Assembly (NCBI RefSeq): GCF_963665445.1 | Contig: NZ_OY762276.1 | Location: forward strand, 1,892,001-1,956,000 | Reading direction: 5' to 3' | Length of the DNA: 64,000 bases | DNA from: an uncultured Desulfobulbus sp. | Lineage (GTDB): Bacteria > Desulfobacterota > Desulfobulbia > Desulfobulbales > Desulfobulbaceae | In this document: piece by piece, positions 1-8,491 of the stretch | How the letters are laid out: every line of letters begins with the position of its first letter | Position numbering within the stretch: position 1 is the stretch's first letter | The notes under the pieces: model-generated | The model's input: the letters and a program-made list of their open reading frames with translations, nothing else | Database searches by the model: none | What the model was told of the DNA's origin: nothing | Position numbers and translations under genes: made by a program

Positions 1-62
1 GCCTGGAGGATGATGGAGGAGGCCTCACTGGGAGGGCGAATGATATCCCCGATGTAATCCAT
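1..62 (-). CDS. Radical SAM protein, N-terminal fragment cut by window edge
   Basis: Reading the minus strand from the ATG at 62 gives about 20 residues beginning MDYIGDIIRPPSEASS and running off the window at base 1. This matches the N-terminus of the radical SAM protein at 12370-13239 (MHYEGMVYRPPSEANS) closely, so a paralogue starts here. The cluster-binding cysteines would lie just past the edge and are not seen. No Shine-Dalgarno sequence lies directly upstream: the ATG follows a terminator-like hairpin and its T-run by five bases. An in-frame GTG (84-86) lies inside the hairpin as an alternative start. The identity rests only on the match to the paralogue. Confidence 0.6.
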   Translation of the reverse strand, partial: MDYIGDIIRPPSEASSIILQ

Positions 63-75
63 GAATGAAAAAAAA

Positions 76-113
76 TCCCCGTTCACGGCCTGCACACCGG
101 CCAGGAACGGGGA
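76..113 (-). terminator. Rho-independent terminator after serC
   Basis: A nine-base stem (TCCCCGTTC / GAACGGGGA) encloses a second GGCC/GGCC stem. On the minus strand it is followed by eight T residues (68-75). It sits just downstream of serC and directly before the start of the next minus-strand gene, so it may end the serC transcript or act as an attenuator for the gene that follows. Confidence 0.8.
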
Positions 114-128
114 AAAAGGACGAAGAAA

Positions 129-1211
129 TCAGCCGTTTTTCTTGGCAAAATCATTCATAAAGTCGACCAGCTTCTCCACGCCCTCCCGGGGGAAGGCATT
201 GTAGATCGAGGCGCGGCAACCGCCGACGGAACGGTGTCCTTTCAGTCCGTCCAGGCCGACCGCGGTGGCCTCCTTGATGAACTGGGCCTCGAGTTCGGGG
301 GTGGGCAGGTTGAAGGCGATGTTCATCATCGAACGAGACTCTTTCTCGGCGTGGCCGCGGTAGAAGTCGGTGGAATCGATCATCTCGTAGACGAGGGCGG
401 CCTTCTCGCGGTTGATTTTTTCCATGGCGCTCACGCCGCCTTGCTGCTTGAGCCAATTCATCACCCGGCCCACACAGTAGATGGAGAAACAGGGCGGTGT
501 GTTGAACATGGAGTCCTTGTCCGCATGGGTCTTATACTGGAGCATGGTGGGCACCTTGGCATCCACCCGATCAAGCAGATCCTCACGGATGATGACCACG
601 GTCACACCGGCAGGGCCCATATTCTTCTGCGCACCGGCAAAGATCAAGCCGAACTTGCTCACATCCACCGGACGGGAAAGAATATCCGAGGACATATCCG
701 AGATCAGCATCGCATCCTTGTTTGGCATGGTCGGAAACTGGGTGCCGTAGATGGTATTGTTGCTGACAAAGTAGAGGTACTGACTGTCGGCCGAGACGGT
801 ATACTCGTCGTCACGAGGCACGCGGTTGAAGGTGGTGGTCTCGCTGGTGTAGGCAACCTCGACATCACCAAAGAGCTTGGCCTCCTTGATCGCCTTTTTG
901 GACCAGACGCCGGTGTTGAGGTAGGTGGCTTTCTGGCCGGCATTGAGCAGGTTCATCGGCACCATAAAGAATTGCGATGAAGCACCGCCCTGGAGAAAGA
1001 GGACCTTGTAGTTGTTCGGGATGGCCATGAGCTCACGAATCAGGGCTTCGGTCTCATCGGCAACGGCCATGAACTCCTTGGAACGATGGCTCAGCTCGAT
1101 CAGGCCGATCCCCTTGTCCTTGAAATTGACGATATCAACTGCGGCTTCCTGAAGAACTGAATAGGGCAGGGTGCCGGGGCCGGGGCTAAAATTATAAATT
1201 CTCTCGGGCAT
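129..1211 (-). CDS. serC: Phosphoserine aminotransferase SerC
   Basis: A 360-residue class V PLP-dependent aminotransferase. It converts 3-phosphohydroxypyruvate and glutamate to phosphoserine in serine synthesis; family members also serve the DXP-dependent PLP pathway. The N-terminus (YNFSPGPGTLP) and the PLP-lysine region GAQKNMGPAGV (K196) are typical, and the length is normal for the family. The start is supported by the purine-rich sequence GGAGAGAAAGGA directly before the ATG. The gene lies 128 bases downstream of trmL on the same strand and is followed by a strong terminator. The gap to trmL holds a small dyad (TACG-TTAT-CGTA, 1248-1259) that could be an operator. Confidence 0.97.
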   Translation of the reverse strand: MPERIYNFSPGPGTLPYSVLQEAAVDIVNFKDKGIGLIELSHRSKEFMAVADETEALIRELMAIPNNYKVLFLQGGASSQFFMVPMNLLNAGQKATYLNTGVWSKKAIKEAKLFGDVEVAYTSETTTFNRVPRDDEYTVSADSQYLYFVSNNTIYGTQFPTMPNKDAMLISDMSSDILSRPVDVSKFGLIFAGAQKNMGPAGVTVVIIREDLLDRVDAKVPTMLQYKTHADKDSMFNTPPCFSIYCVGRVMNWLKQQGGVSAMEKINREKAALVYEMIDSTDFYRGHAEKESRSMMNIAFNLPTPELEAQFIKEATAVGLDGLKGHRSVGGCRASIYNAFPREGVEKLVDFMNDFAKKNG

Positions 1212-1339
1212 TCCTTTCTCTCCTTGGTACGCGCATTAAGAGTGAAGTACGTTATCGTAAAAATACGCCTGCACTAGAGGACCAACCTTGGGTGGCCATA
1301 GGATGGATTTGGGGCCGAAATCTGTCTCGGCTGCAACGA

Positions 1340-1801
1340 TCATCCACGGACTTGACGTAGGGCCTCATAAAGTACAATACCCGCAGACATAGCCAGGTTA
1401 AGGCTGCGGATATGGGGGTTACTCATCGGGATTGTCAGGCAGCGGTCACTATACAGCGTGAGCAGATCTTCGGGCAAGCCTTTTGTCTCCTTGCCGAAAA
1501 CCAACTTATCTCCCGGTTGAAAACGGGCCTTTGTGTAGGATCTTGCTGTTTTAGTGGTTAAAAAATACAATTTGTGCTCGTCTTGCTCAGCGAGAAAAGT
1601 ATCAAAGCTTTCCCAGTGGTTAATGCGGACAAAGGGCCAGTAATCGAGTCCGGCCCGTTTGAGATGCTTGTCGTCGATTTTGAAACCCAAAGGATGGACC
1701 AGGTCCAGCACGGTATCGGTGGCACCGCAGAGGCGGGCGATGGATCCCGTATTGGGAGGAATCTCCGGTTCGACCAGCACGATATGAAGGGCATCTGACA
1801 T
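1340..1801 (-). CDS. trmL: tRNA (cytidine/uridine-34-2'-O)-methyltransferase TrmL
   Basis: A 153-residue SPOUT-class methyltransferase of the TrmL (YibK) type. It methylates the 2'-hydroxyl of the wobble nucleotide in certain leucine tRNAs. The N-terminal EPEIPPNTGSIARLC segment and the C-terminal trefoil-knot segment (IPMSNPHIRSLNLAMSAGIVLYE) are diagnostic. The length is typical. GAGGTAACCCC precedes the ATG as ribosome binding site. E. coli TrmL prefers tRNA already carrying ms2i6A37, and miaA and miaB lie a few kilobases away on the other strand. Confidence 0.95.
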   Translation of the reverse strand: MSDALHIVLVEPEIPPNTGSIARLCGATDTVLDLVHPLGFKIDDKHLKRAGLDYWPFVRINHWESFDTFLAEQDEHKLYFLTTKTARSYTKARFQPGDKLVFGKETKGLPEDLLTLYSDRCLTIPMSNPHIRSLNLAMSAGIVLYEALRQVRG

Positions 1802-2134
1802 GGGGTTACCTCAATTCTGCAAAGTCATCGAAGGATGCCTGTCACGCCTGCATCGTTTTGCGGGCATCCTTTTGATGACAGGAAAAACGATCCCGTATGT
1901 ACAGAATATGGATTGAGGTTGCAAATTTAAAAATACGTCTTACATTCTTTGCTCCGCTTTTCGTTGCTGCCGCGCGCATCCGAGGGAAGGACGCAGACTC
2001 TGGATCCATGTTGTTCGCTCCCTCTTGTTCAGGAATCGCTGTAGAGGGGATCGTGAGCAAAGAACGGATCGCCCGGCCAAGGTTAACTCAACGATTTACG
2101 CCCCACAGACACTTTCACTCTAGCGGATAGAATC
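1802..2134. other. Divergent intergenic region trmL / lysC
   Basis: This 333-base gap separates the divergent trmL and lysC genes and must hold both promoters. A weak sigma-70-like pair for lysC is TTGCAA (1919-1924), 16 bases, TACATT (1941-1946). The short open frames on both strands do not resemble proteins. I see no T-box or lysine-riboswitch signature. Confidence 0.4.
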
Positions 2135-3376
2135 ATGGCGCTCATCGTACAAAAGTACGGCGGAACCTCGGTGGGTTCCACGGAAAAAATCAAGGCGGTT
2201 GCCCAGCGGGTAATCAACAATCACAAACAAGGCAACCGCATGGTGGTGGTTTTGTCCGCCATGTCCGGCGAGACCGATCGCTTGACCGGATTGGCCAACG
2301 ATATTCAGCGTATCCCCAATACGCGCGAGATGGACATGCTGCTCTCCACCGGCGAGCAGGTGACGGTCGCGCTCTTTGCCATGGCGATCAAGGAGGCTGG
2401 ATTTGATGCCATCTCTCTTTTGGGTGATCAGGTAGCGATTCACACCGACAACATGCATACCAAGGCGCGGATCGAATCCATCGATGCCGAGGTGATCAAC
2501 AAGTACCTTGATCAGGGAAAAATTGTCACCATTGCCGGATTCCAGGGCGTGACCGACAACGGCGATATCACCACCCTCGGTCGCGGCGGCTCCGATACCA
2601 CCGCAGTGGCGCTTGCTGCAGCCCTCGAGGCGGATGCCTGCGAGATTTTCACCGATGTTGAGGGCGTGTATACCACTGATCCCAACATTTGTGCCAATGC
2701 CCGCAAGATCGATTACATCAGTTACGACGAGATGCTGGAACTGGCCAGTCTTGGTGCCAAGGTTTTGGACATCCGTTCTGTGGGGTTGGCGAAACGGTTT
2801 GGCGTACCTGTTCACGTACGTTCCACATTTTCTGAAAATATTGGTACCTGGGTCGTTGAGGAGGAAAAAATTATGGAATCCATGCTGGTGTCCGGCATTA
2901 CCTACAGCAAGAAAGAAGCGCGAATCACCATCAAAAAAGTCCCGGATCAGCCTGGTGTTGCCGCAAAAATTTTCCTTCCCATCAGTGACGCCGGTATTCT
3001 CGTGGATATGATCATTCAAAATACCACTGACGGTCATCTCACCGACATGACCTTTACCGTGCCGCGCACCGATTACGAGCGGGCCATGGATATCTTGAAG
3101 AACGTTGCCAAGGATATCAACGCCGATGCGGTCAGCGGCGACAAGGACATCGCCAAGGTCTCCATCGTCGGTGTGGGAATGCGCAACCATACCGGTATCG
3201 CCTCGACTATGTTCCAGATTCTTGCCAAAGAGGGGATCAACATGATGATGGTCTCCACCTCGGAAATCAAGGTCTCCTGCATTATTGCGGAAAAATATAC
3301 GGAACTGGCTGTTCGGGCGCTGCATGATGCCTTTGCCCTGGATAAAGAAAACGTCCCCATGGAAGAGACCGAGTAA
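2135..3376 (+). CDS. lysC: Aspartate kinase LysC
   Basis: A 413-residue aspartokinase, catalysing ATP-dependent phosphorylation of aspartate, the entry step to lysine, threonine, methionine and diaminopimelate. The N-terminal VQKYGGTSVGS motif (residues 5-15) and the GRGGSDTTAVALA segment form the catalytic domain. The C-terminal third, from about residue 260, holds two ACT domains (around VPDQPGVAAKIF and VGVGMRNHTGIAS), the usual site of feedback inhibition. The stop is three bases from cimA, so the two are probably co-transcribed. The upstream ribosome site is weak (GGATAG). Confidence 0.97.
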   Translation: MALIVQKYGGTSVGSTEKIKAVAQRVINNHKQGNRMVVVLSAMSGETDRLTGLANDIQRIPNTREMDMLLSTGEQVTVALFAMAIKEAGFDAISLLGDQVAIHTDNMHTKARIESIDAEVINKYLDQGKIVTIAGFQGVTDNGDITTLGRGGSDTTAVALAAALEADACEIFTDVEGVYTTDPNICANARKIDYISYDEMLELASLGAKVLDIRSVGLAKRFGVPVHVRSTFSENIGTWVVEEEKIMESMLVSGITYSKKEARITIKKVPDQPGVAAKIFLPISDAGILVDMIIQNTTDGHLTDMTFTVPRTDYERAMDILKNVAKDINADAVSGDKDIAKVSIVGVGMRNHTGIASTMFQILAKEGINMMMVSTSEIKVSCIIAEKYTELAVRALHDAFALDKENVPMEETE

Positions 3377-3379
3377 TTC

Positions 3380-4975
3380 ATGTCCCGATTTATTGAGCTG
3401 TATGACACCACCCTGCGCGATGGTACCCAAGCCGAGAATTTCAACCTCTCGGTGGACGATAAAGTCAAGATTTGCCGCCAATTGGACCGGATCGGTATTG
3501 ATTTTATCGAGGGGGGTTGGCCGGGATCAAACCCGCTGGCCGTCGAATTTTTCAACAAGATGCAGAGTGTCGAGTTGAAGCAGGCCAAGCTGGCCGCCTT
3601 CGGCTCGACCTGCCACTTTCAGAAAAAGCCTGCAGAAGACGGTAACCTGCAAGCTCTTTTGGCGGCAAAAACCCCAGCCGTGACCATCTTCGGCAAGAGC
3701 TGGGATATCCATGTCATCGAGGCCCTGCGGATCCAGCTCGAGGATAACCTGCAGATCATCGAGGACTCGTTGGCCTTCCTCCGCCCCCAGGTGCAGCATC
3801 TGCTCTACGATGCCGAACATTTCTTCGACGGGTTTAAAAACAACCGCGAGTACTGCCTGGCCACCATCGGCAGGGCGGTTGCCGGCGGGGCCGAGACCAT
3901 CGTGCTCTGCGACACCAACGGCGGCACCCTGCCGCATGAGATTCCGGCGATCATGGAGCGGGTCAAACAGTTCCTGGCCGAGCAGAAGGCTGAGGTCAAG
4001 ATCGGCATTCATTCGCACAACGATTCCGAGACCGCGGTGGCCAACGCCCTGATGAGCGTTGAACAGGGGGCGTCCCAAGTGCAGGGAACCATCAACGGGT
4101 TTGGCGAGCGATGCGGCAATGCCAACCTGACCTCCATCATCCCAGCTCTCGTCGTCAAGATGGGGCTGGAGTGCAAGGTCGGCAAGTGGATCGATCAGTT
4201 GTACACCACCGCCCGCATGGTCAATGAACTGGCCAACCTGCCCCATAACCGCTATCAACCCTATGTGGGCGAGTCTGCCTTTGCCCACAAAGGCGGCATC
4301 CATGTTTCTGCGGTACAGCGCAATCCGGTCACCTATGAGCATATGGCACCAGAGAAGATCGGCAACCAGCGGCGGATTCTCATCTCCGACCAGTCCGGCC
4401 GTTCCAACGTGCTGATGAAGGCGCAGAAGTACGGCTTGGACCTGAGCAACGACGATCCGCGCATGACTACAATTGTCAATGATCTCAAAGAATTGGAGAA
4501 TCGTGGTTACCAATATGAGGCTGCCGAGGCCAGCTTCGAGCTGTTGATGCGCCGGGCACTTGGCCTGCACCAGGATTACTTTGAACTGGAAGCATTCCGG
4601 GTGATGAATCATAAGTACGATATCAGCAAGAATCCGCTCACCGAGGCCACCATTCGTCTCTGGGTCAATGGCCAGGCCGAACACACTGCCGCCATGGGCG
4701 ATGGACCGGTCAACGCCCTGGATAAGGCCATGCGCAAGGCACTGATGCGGTTTTATCCGAGCCTGGAAGACATGGAACTGCACGATTACAAGGTGCGGGT
4801 CTTGACCGGCGAGCACGGAACCGGGGCCAAGGTACGGGTCCTTGTCGAGAGCAAGGATCTGGAAGAAAGTTGGGGCACGGTAGGCGTTTCGGTGAACATC
4901 ATCGAGGCCAGTTGGCAGGCCTTGGCCGATAGCATCAACTACAAACTGATGAAGGATGAAAAATCCCACCACTGA
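3380..4975 (+). CDS. cimA: (R)-citramalate synthase CimA
   Basis: A 531-residue member of the isopropylmalate/homocitrate synthase superfamily. It condenses pyruvate with acetyl-CoA to citramalate, a threonine-independent route to 2-oxobutyrate and isoleucine. The N-terminal LYDTTLRDGTQAENF motif, GWPGSNP, the metal-binding HSHND and the NGFGERCGNANL motif form the TIM barrel (about 1-270). The C-terminal regulatory domain follows (about 380-520). The length and the start SRFIELYDTTLRDGTQ fit the citramalate rather than the LeuA branch. It lies directly behind lysC and overlaps the next gene by 20 bases. Confidence 0.93.
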   Translation: MSRFIELYDTTLRDGTQAENFNLSVDDKVKICRQLDRIGIDFIEGGWPGSNPLAVEFFNKMQSVELKQAKLAAFGSTCHFQKKPAEDGNLQALLAAKTPAVTIFGKSWDIHVIEALRIQLEDNLQIIEDSLAFLRPQVQHLLYDAEHFFDGFKNNREYCLATIGRAVAGGAETIVLCDTNGGTLPHEIPAIMERVKQFLAEQKAEVKIGIHSHNDSETAVANALMSVEQGASQVQGTINGFGERCGNANLTSIIPALVVKMGLECKVGKWIDQLYTTARMVNELANLPHNRYQPYVGESAFAHKGGIHVSAVQRNPVTYEHMAPEKIGNQRRILISDQSGRSNVLMKAQKYGLDLSNDDPRMTTIVNDLKELENRGYQYEAAEASFELLMRRALGLHQDYFELEAFRVMNHKYDISKNPLTEATIRLWVNGQAEHTAAMGDGPVNALDKAMRKALMRFYPSLEDMELHDYKVRVLTGEHGTGAKVRVLVESKDLEESWGTVGVSVNIIEASWQALADSINYKLMKDEKSHH

Positions 4976-5435
4976 TTCCGCGGTTGCTCTTGATCATTCT
5001 TCATACAAGGACAGGCGCACGCTTGTCCTTTTTCTTTTCAGCCTGATGGTGCTGCTGGCTGACGTTTGGCCTCATCCGGGCCCAGCACAAGCACTGCACT
5101 ATGCGGTGCGTTCACAGGCTGGAAAACAGCATCTGGTGGTGGTTGATGCCCAGGTAAAGGCACAGTGTAGTAAACTGGATACACTGGAAATTTTCGGAAA
5201 GGAGGTGGATGCCCGTTACGCGCTCTTTCTTCACCAACCATTGGCGATCAACCGTGCAGACCAGCGGAGTCTGGAACTCCTCCCCGGGGTCGGGCCGCAC
5301 CTGGCGAGGGCCATCACGGGGTACATCGATGAACACGGACCGATCACCAGCGCCGAACAGTTGCTGCGGGTACCCGGTATTGGTCCGAAAACACGTGATC
5401 GATTGCTGCCCCTGATCCATTTCCGTCTTCAATGA
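4956..5435 (+). CDS. ComEA-like helix-hairpin-helix protein
   Basis: A 159-residue protein with one N-terminal membrane segment or signal (about residues 22-40, TLVLFLFSLMVLLADVW). A C-terminal double helix-hairpin-helix region follows (about 97-155), carrying LELLPGVGPHLARAI and LLRVPGIGPKTRDRLL. This layout fits the ComEA family of envelope-anchored DNA-binding proteins, involved in DNA uptake in competent bacteria. No other competence gene is visible, so a general DNA-binding role is possible. The ORF begins inside the end of cimA; the M at residue 31 is an alternative start but would cut into the membrane segment. Confidence 0.75.
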   Translation: MKNPTTDSAVALDHSSYKDRRTLVLFLFSLMVLLADVWPHPGPAQALHYAVRSQAGKQHLVVVDAQVKAQCSKLDTLEIFGKEVDARYALFLHQPLAINRADQRSLELLPGVGPHLARAITGYIDEHGPITSAEQLLRVPGIGPKTRDRLLPLIHFRLQ

Positions 5436-5453
5436 CCGTGACCGACAAAAAAA

Positions 5454-6401
5454 ATGGCTGAAACCCAACTGATCACAGCGCCGATCATCGTTCTTGTCGG
5501 CCCGACCGCAATCGGCAAGACGGCACTCTCCCTGGAGATGGCGGCGCGTTTTGATTGCGAGATCATCTCCATGGATTCGATGCAGGTCTACCGTTCCATG
5601 GATATCGGCACGGCCAAGGCGACCGTGGAGGAGCGGGAGCAGGTGGTACACCATCTGATCGATATCGTCGATCCCGATGACCAGTATGATGCGGCCCGTT
5701 TTGTCAGTGATGCCCTTGCCGCGATCGCCGATATCACCAGTCGCGGCAAGGTTCCTCTGCTCACCGGAGGCACCGGATTGTACCTGCGGGCGTTGACCCA
5801 GGGACTTTTTGAGGAGATCAAGGTGCCGCAGGAACTTCGCCTCCAGTTGCAAAAACGCCTTGCCGACGAGGGCAGGGAGGCGCTCTACCGGGAACTGCGC
5901 CGCGTAGATGAACTGAGTGCGCAACGGGTTCATGTCAACGACACCCAGCGGCTTTTGCGAGGTCTGGAGATTTTCCAGGCCACCGGTATCCCTTGGTCCG
6001 AGCATATCAGGAAGCAGACACAAACATCACCCCAGATTCGTTTGAGCCGCATGCTGCAGCTTGGGTTGCACTGCGAGCGCGAGTTACTCTACGAGCGGAT
6101 AAAAACACGTAGTCACAGGATGATGTGCGACGCCTTTCAACAGGAGGTTGAGAGGTTGCTTGCCATGGGGTATGGAGCGGAGCTACCCTCCATGCAATCG
6201 ATTGGCTATCGGCATATGCTCGGCTGCCTCGAGGAGAACTGGGACCGCCCCGCTGCAACGGCGGCCCTGGTCCAGGATACCCGCCGTTATGCCAAGCGGC
6301 AGTTTACCTGGTTTGGCCGATCCCCAGATATCCACTGGTATGATGTGCGCCAACCTGCTACATTGTTGGCCGACACCGAAGCTTTTCTTGACCAGAACTA
6401 A
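5454..6401 (+). CDS. miaA: tRNA dimethylallyltransferase MiaA
   Basis: A 315-residue enzyme that adds a dimethylallyl group to A37 of tRNAs reading UNN codons (i6A37). The P-loop GPTAIGKT is at residues 16-23, followed by the substrate motifs SMDSMQVYRSMDIGTAK and HHLIDIVDPDDQYDAARF. The C-terminal SIGYRHM segment and the ending (RRYAKRQFTWFG) are typical of MiaA. The product is the substrate of MiaB, encoded 4 kb downstream. The gene follows the ComEA-like gene by 18 bases. Confidence 0.97.
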   Translation: MAETQLITAPIIVLVGPTAIGKTALSLEMAARFDCEIISMDSMQVYRSMDIGTAKATVEEREQVVHHLIDIVDPDDQYDAARFVSDALAAIADITSRGKVPLLTGGTGLYLRALTQGLFEEIKVPQELRLQLQKRLADEGREALYRELRRVDELSAQRVHVNDTQRLLRGLEIFQATGIPWSEHIRKQTQTSPQIRLSRMLQLGLHCERELLYERIKTRSHRMMCDAFQQEVERLLAMGYGAELPSMQSIGYRHMLGCLEENWDRPAATAALVQDTRRYAKRQFTWFGRSPDIHWYDVRQPATLLADTEAFLDQN

Positions 6402-6592
6402 TGTAGATATGTTGTTCTCTCTAGCCTCGTTCAAGCAGTTTGTTGCGAGGTTATAAACGCCGTCGCAAGTCATTCTTGTGGACGACAACTCTTACTCATG
6501 CTGGAGCCGTTCTCCTTTCCGCCGAGTGCCTGCGCATAGGGAGCTTGGAAAAACAACGGCCAGCAAGCGTGAATCGCTCTTTGTTTGAAACC

Positions 6593-8344
6593 ATGCCGCA
6601 ACCCTCGTATATTTTTTCACCTGAGGCCAATAGCCCCCAAGTCAGAACGTTCGGAGCCCTGGTGGCGAAGAATTTTCGCATGCCACAGCAACTAGGTGAA
6701 ATACTTTATATTCGCGGCGTAGATACCCTGAATTCGGTGGAACAGTTTCTCTATCCACAGTTGGCTTCTCTGCCATCACCGGGATTGATGAAGGGGATGG
6801 CGACGGCAGTAGCAACTGTGCTGGCGGCCTATCGGCGCCATTTACCGATACTGATCCATGGCGATTATGATGTGGACGGTATTACCTCCACGACCTTGCT
6901 GACCGCATTTTTTCGCGAGATCGGCATTGAAACCGCCTATGTCATACCCAACCGGCTCGAAGAGCGCTACGGCCTTTCCAGACATTCGATTCAACGCCTG
7001 CTGCAGCAGGTTGAGCATCCGCAAAGGGGAGGGCTCTTGATCACCGTTGATTGCGGCATCTCAGCCCTCGACGAGGTGGAGTATGCCAGGCAGCAGGGGT
7101 TGCAGGTGATCATCACCGACCACCATGAACCGCAGGCAGACTTGCCCAGGGCCGAGGCCATTCTCAATCCCAAACAGGTGGACTGTTCCTTTCCCTTTGA
7201 TCAGTTGGCCGGTGTCGGGGTTGCCTTCTTTTTCGTGATGGCACTGCGCAAGGCCTTTACCGAGCATGGCGTAGTGGATGGAACACGGATTAACCTCAAA
7301 AAATACCTGGATCTGGTTGCCCTCGGCACGGTGGCCGATGTGGTGCCCCTGGTCGATATCAATCGGATACTGGTTCGAGCTGGCCTGGAAATTCTTTCGG
7401 AAAAACAGCGTCCAGGCATACATGCCCTCTGTGACCGATGCGGCATTGCCGAACGCGAGATTCTGGCCGAAGATATTTCCTTTAAATTGGCTCCTCGAAT
7501 TAATGCCTCAGGACGATTGGGAGAACCATCCATCGCGGTGGAACTGTTGCTTGCCGAAACCTCGCAAAATGCGCAGGCCCCCGCCGATAGTCTTGATCGG
7601 TTCAATATCGAGCGTAAATCGCTCGAGCAGTGCGCCTTGGAAGCAATCAGACTGCAGTGCAAAGAGCAGATAGCCGCCGGAAGGGAAGGGTTGGCCATTT
7701 ACCACCAGGGGTGCCATCCTGGTGTACTGGGGATTGTCGCCTCAAGAATTGCCGAACGATACGGGCGTCCGGTGATCATTTTCACCGATGAACAGGTGGG
7801 GGAAGGGGGGAGCTGCCTGAAAGGTTCAGGAAGATCCATCGCCGGCATCCATCTGTTTCAGCTGCTTGAACACTGCAAGGAGTTTATCAATCAGTATGGC
7901 GGCCACGCCATGGCCATCGGGCTCACGATTGAGCAGAAGAACCTGGCCGGATTTGCGCGACTTTTCGATCAACAGGTCAGCGACTGCGGCGAGCCTTTGG
8001 GACAGGGGAGGGGGATTGAAATCGATTACCACTTCACTGAGAAGAAATATTTAACCAAATATTTCGCACGATCCTTGCAGGCGTTGCAGCCTTTTGGTGA
8101 AGGCAATCCGGAACCGACATTCTTACTTTCACATGAACGGCTAGTGCATCCCAAACGGAGCAACGGCCATTTGCGTTTCCAGGTGCAGGCCAATGGGCAT
8201 GTGTTTCCGGGAATCGGCTTCCATTTGGCGGAAAACGACCATAACTATCAACACCCCCATGACGTGGTCTTTCACTTGAAACGTTCCTGGTTTCGCGGTG
8301 TAGAGCACGACCAGGTCCAGGCAATCCATATCTTAACACCTTAA
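6593..8344 (+). CDS. recJ: Single-stranded-DNA exonuclease RecJ
   Basis: About 583 residues from the ATG at 6593. The frame stays open upstream to 6440, but that extension is Arg/Leu-rich without family similarity. RecJ is a 5'-3' single-strand exonuclease in recombination and mismatch repair. The DHH phosphoesterase motifs are present: HGDYDVDGITST (from residue 89), VDCGISALDEV, and the DHH triad in IITDHHEP (176-178). The DHHA1 region is represented by HPGVLGIVASRIAERYGRPVI and GGHAMAIGL. No strong Shine-Dalgarno marks the start; an in-frame GTG at 6569 is an alternative. Confidence 0.92.
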   Translation: MPQPSYIFSPEANSPQVRTFGALVAKNFRMPQQLGEILYIRGVDTLNSVEQFLYPQLASLPSPGLMKGMATAVATVLAAYRRHLPILIHGDYDVDGITSTTLLTAFFREIGIETAYVIPNRLEERYGLSRHSIQRLLQQVEHPQRGGLLITVDCGISALDEVEYARQQGLQVIITDHHEPQADLPRAEAILNPKQVDCSFPFDQLAGVGVAFFFVMALRKAFTEHGVVDGTRINLKKYLDLVALGTVADVVPLVDINRILVRAGLEILSEKQRPGIHALCDRCGIAEREILAEDISFKLAPRINASGRLGEPSIAVELLLAETSQNAQAPADSLDRFNIERKSLEQCALEAIRLQCKEQIAAGREGLAIYHQGCHPGVLGIVASRIAERYGRPVIIFTDEQVGEGGSCLKGSGRSIAGIHLFQLLEHCKEFINQYGGHAMAIGLTIEQKNLAGFARLFDQQVSDCGEPLGQGRGIEIDYHFTEKKYLTKYFARSLQALQPFGEGNPEPTFLLSHERLVHPKRSNGHLRFQVQANGHVFPGIGFHLAENDHNYQHPHDVVFHLKRSWFRGVEHDQVQAIHILTP

Positions 8345-8350
8345 ATCTAC

Positions 8351-8385
8351 TATAATATTTAAAATTTAACATAATATATATTATG
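8351..8385. promoter_or_regulatory. AT-rich promoter region with 16-bp palindrome before purB
   Basis: Between recJ and purB lies a very AT-rich stretch with a consensus-like TATAAT (8351-8356) and a perfect 16-base palindrome CATAATATATATTATG (8370-8385). It could be a promoter with an operator, but the low complexity makes chance symmetry plausible. No clear -35 box was found. Confidence 0.35.
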
Positions 8386-8491
8386 CGACATTCTGAGATT
8401 TAAGACTGGGCTCTCTGTTTTAACTATCCGCTGATCGTCGCATCCAGGTTTTCCAAAATTTTTCATTCCTTTAACCTTAAGAGATTTTTCC

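Noticed and set aside
2120..4972. Long open frames antisense to lysC and cimA (453 and 481 codons).
   Set aside because: They lie fully opposite well-supported genes; such frames arise from codon bias in GC-rich genes, and their translations match no family.
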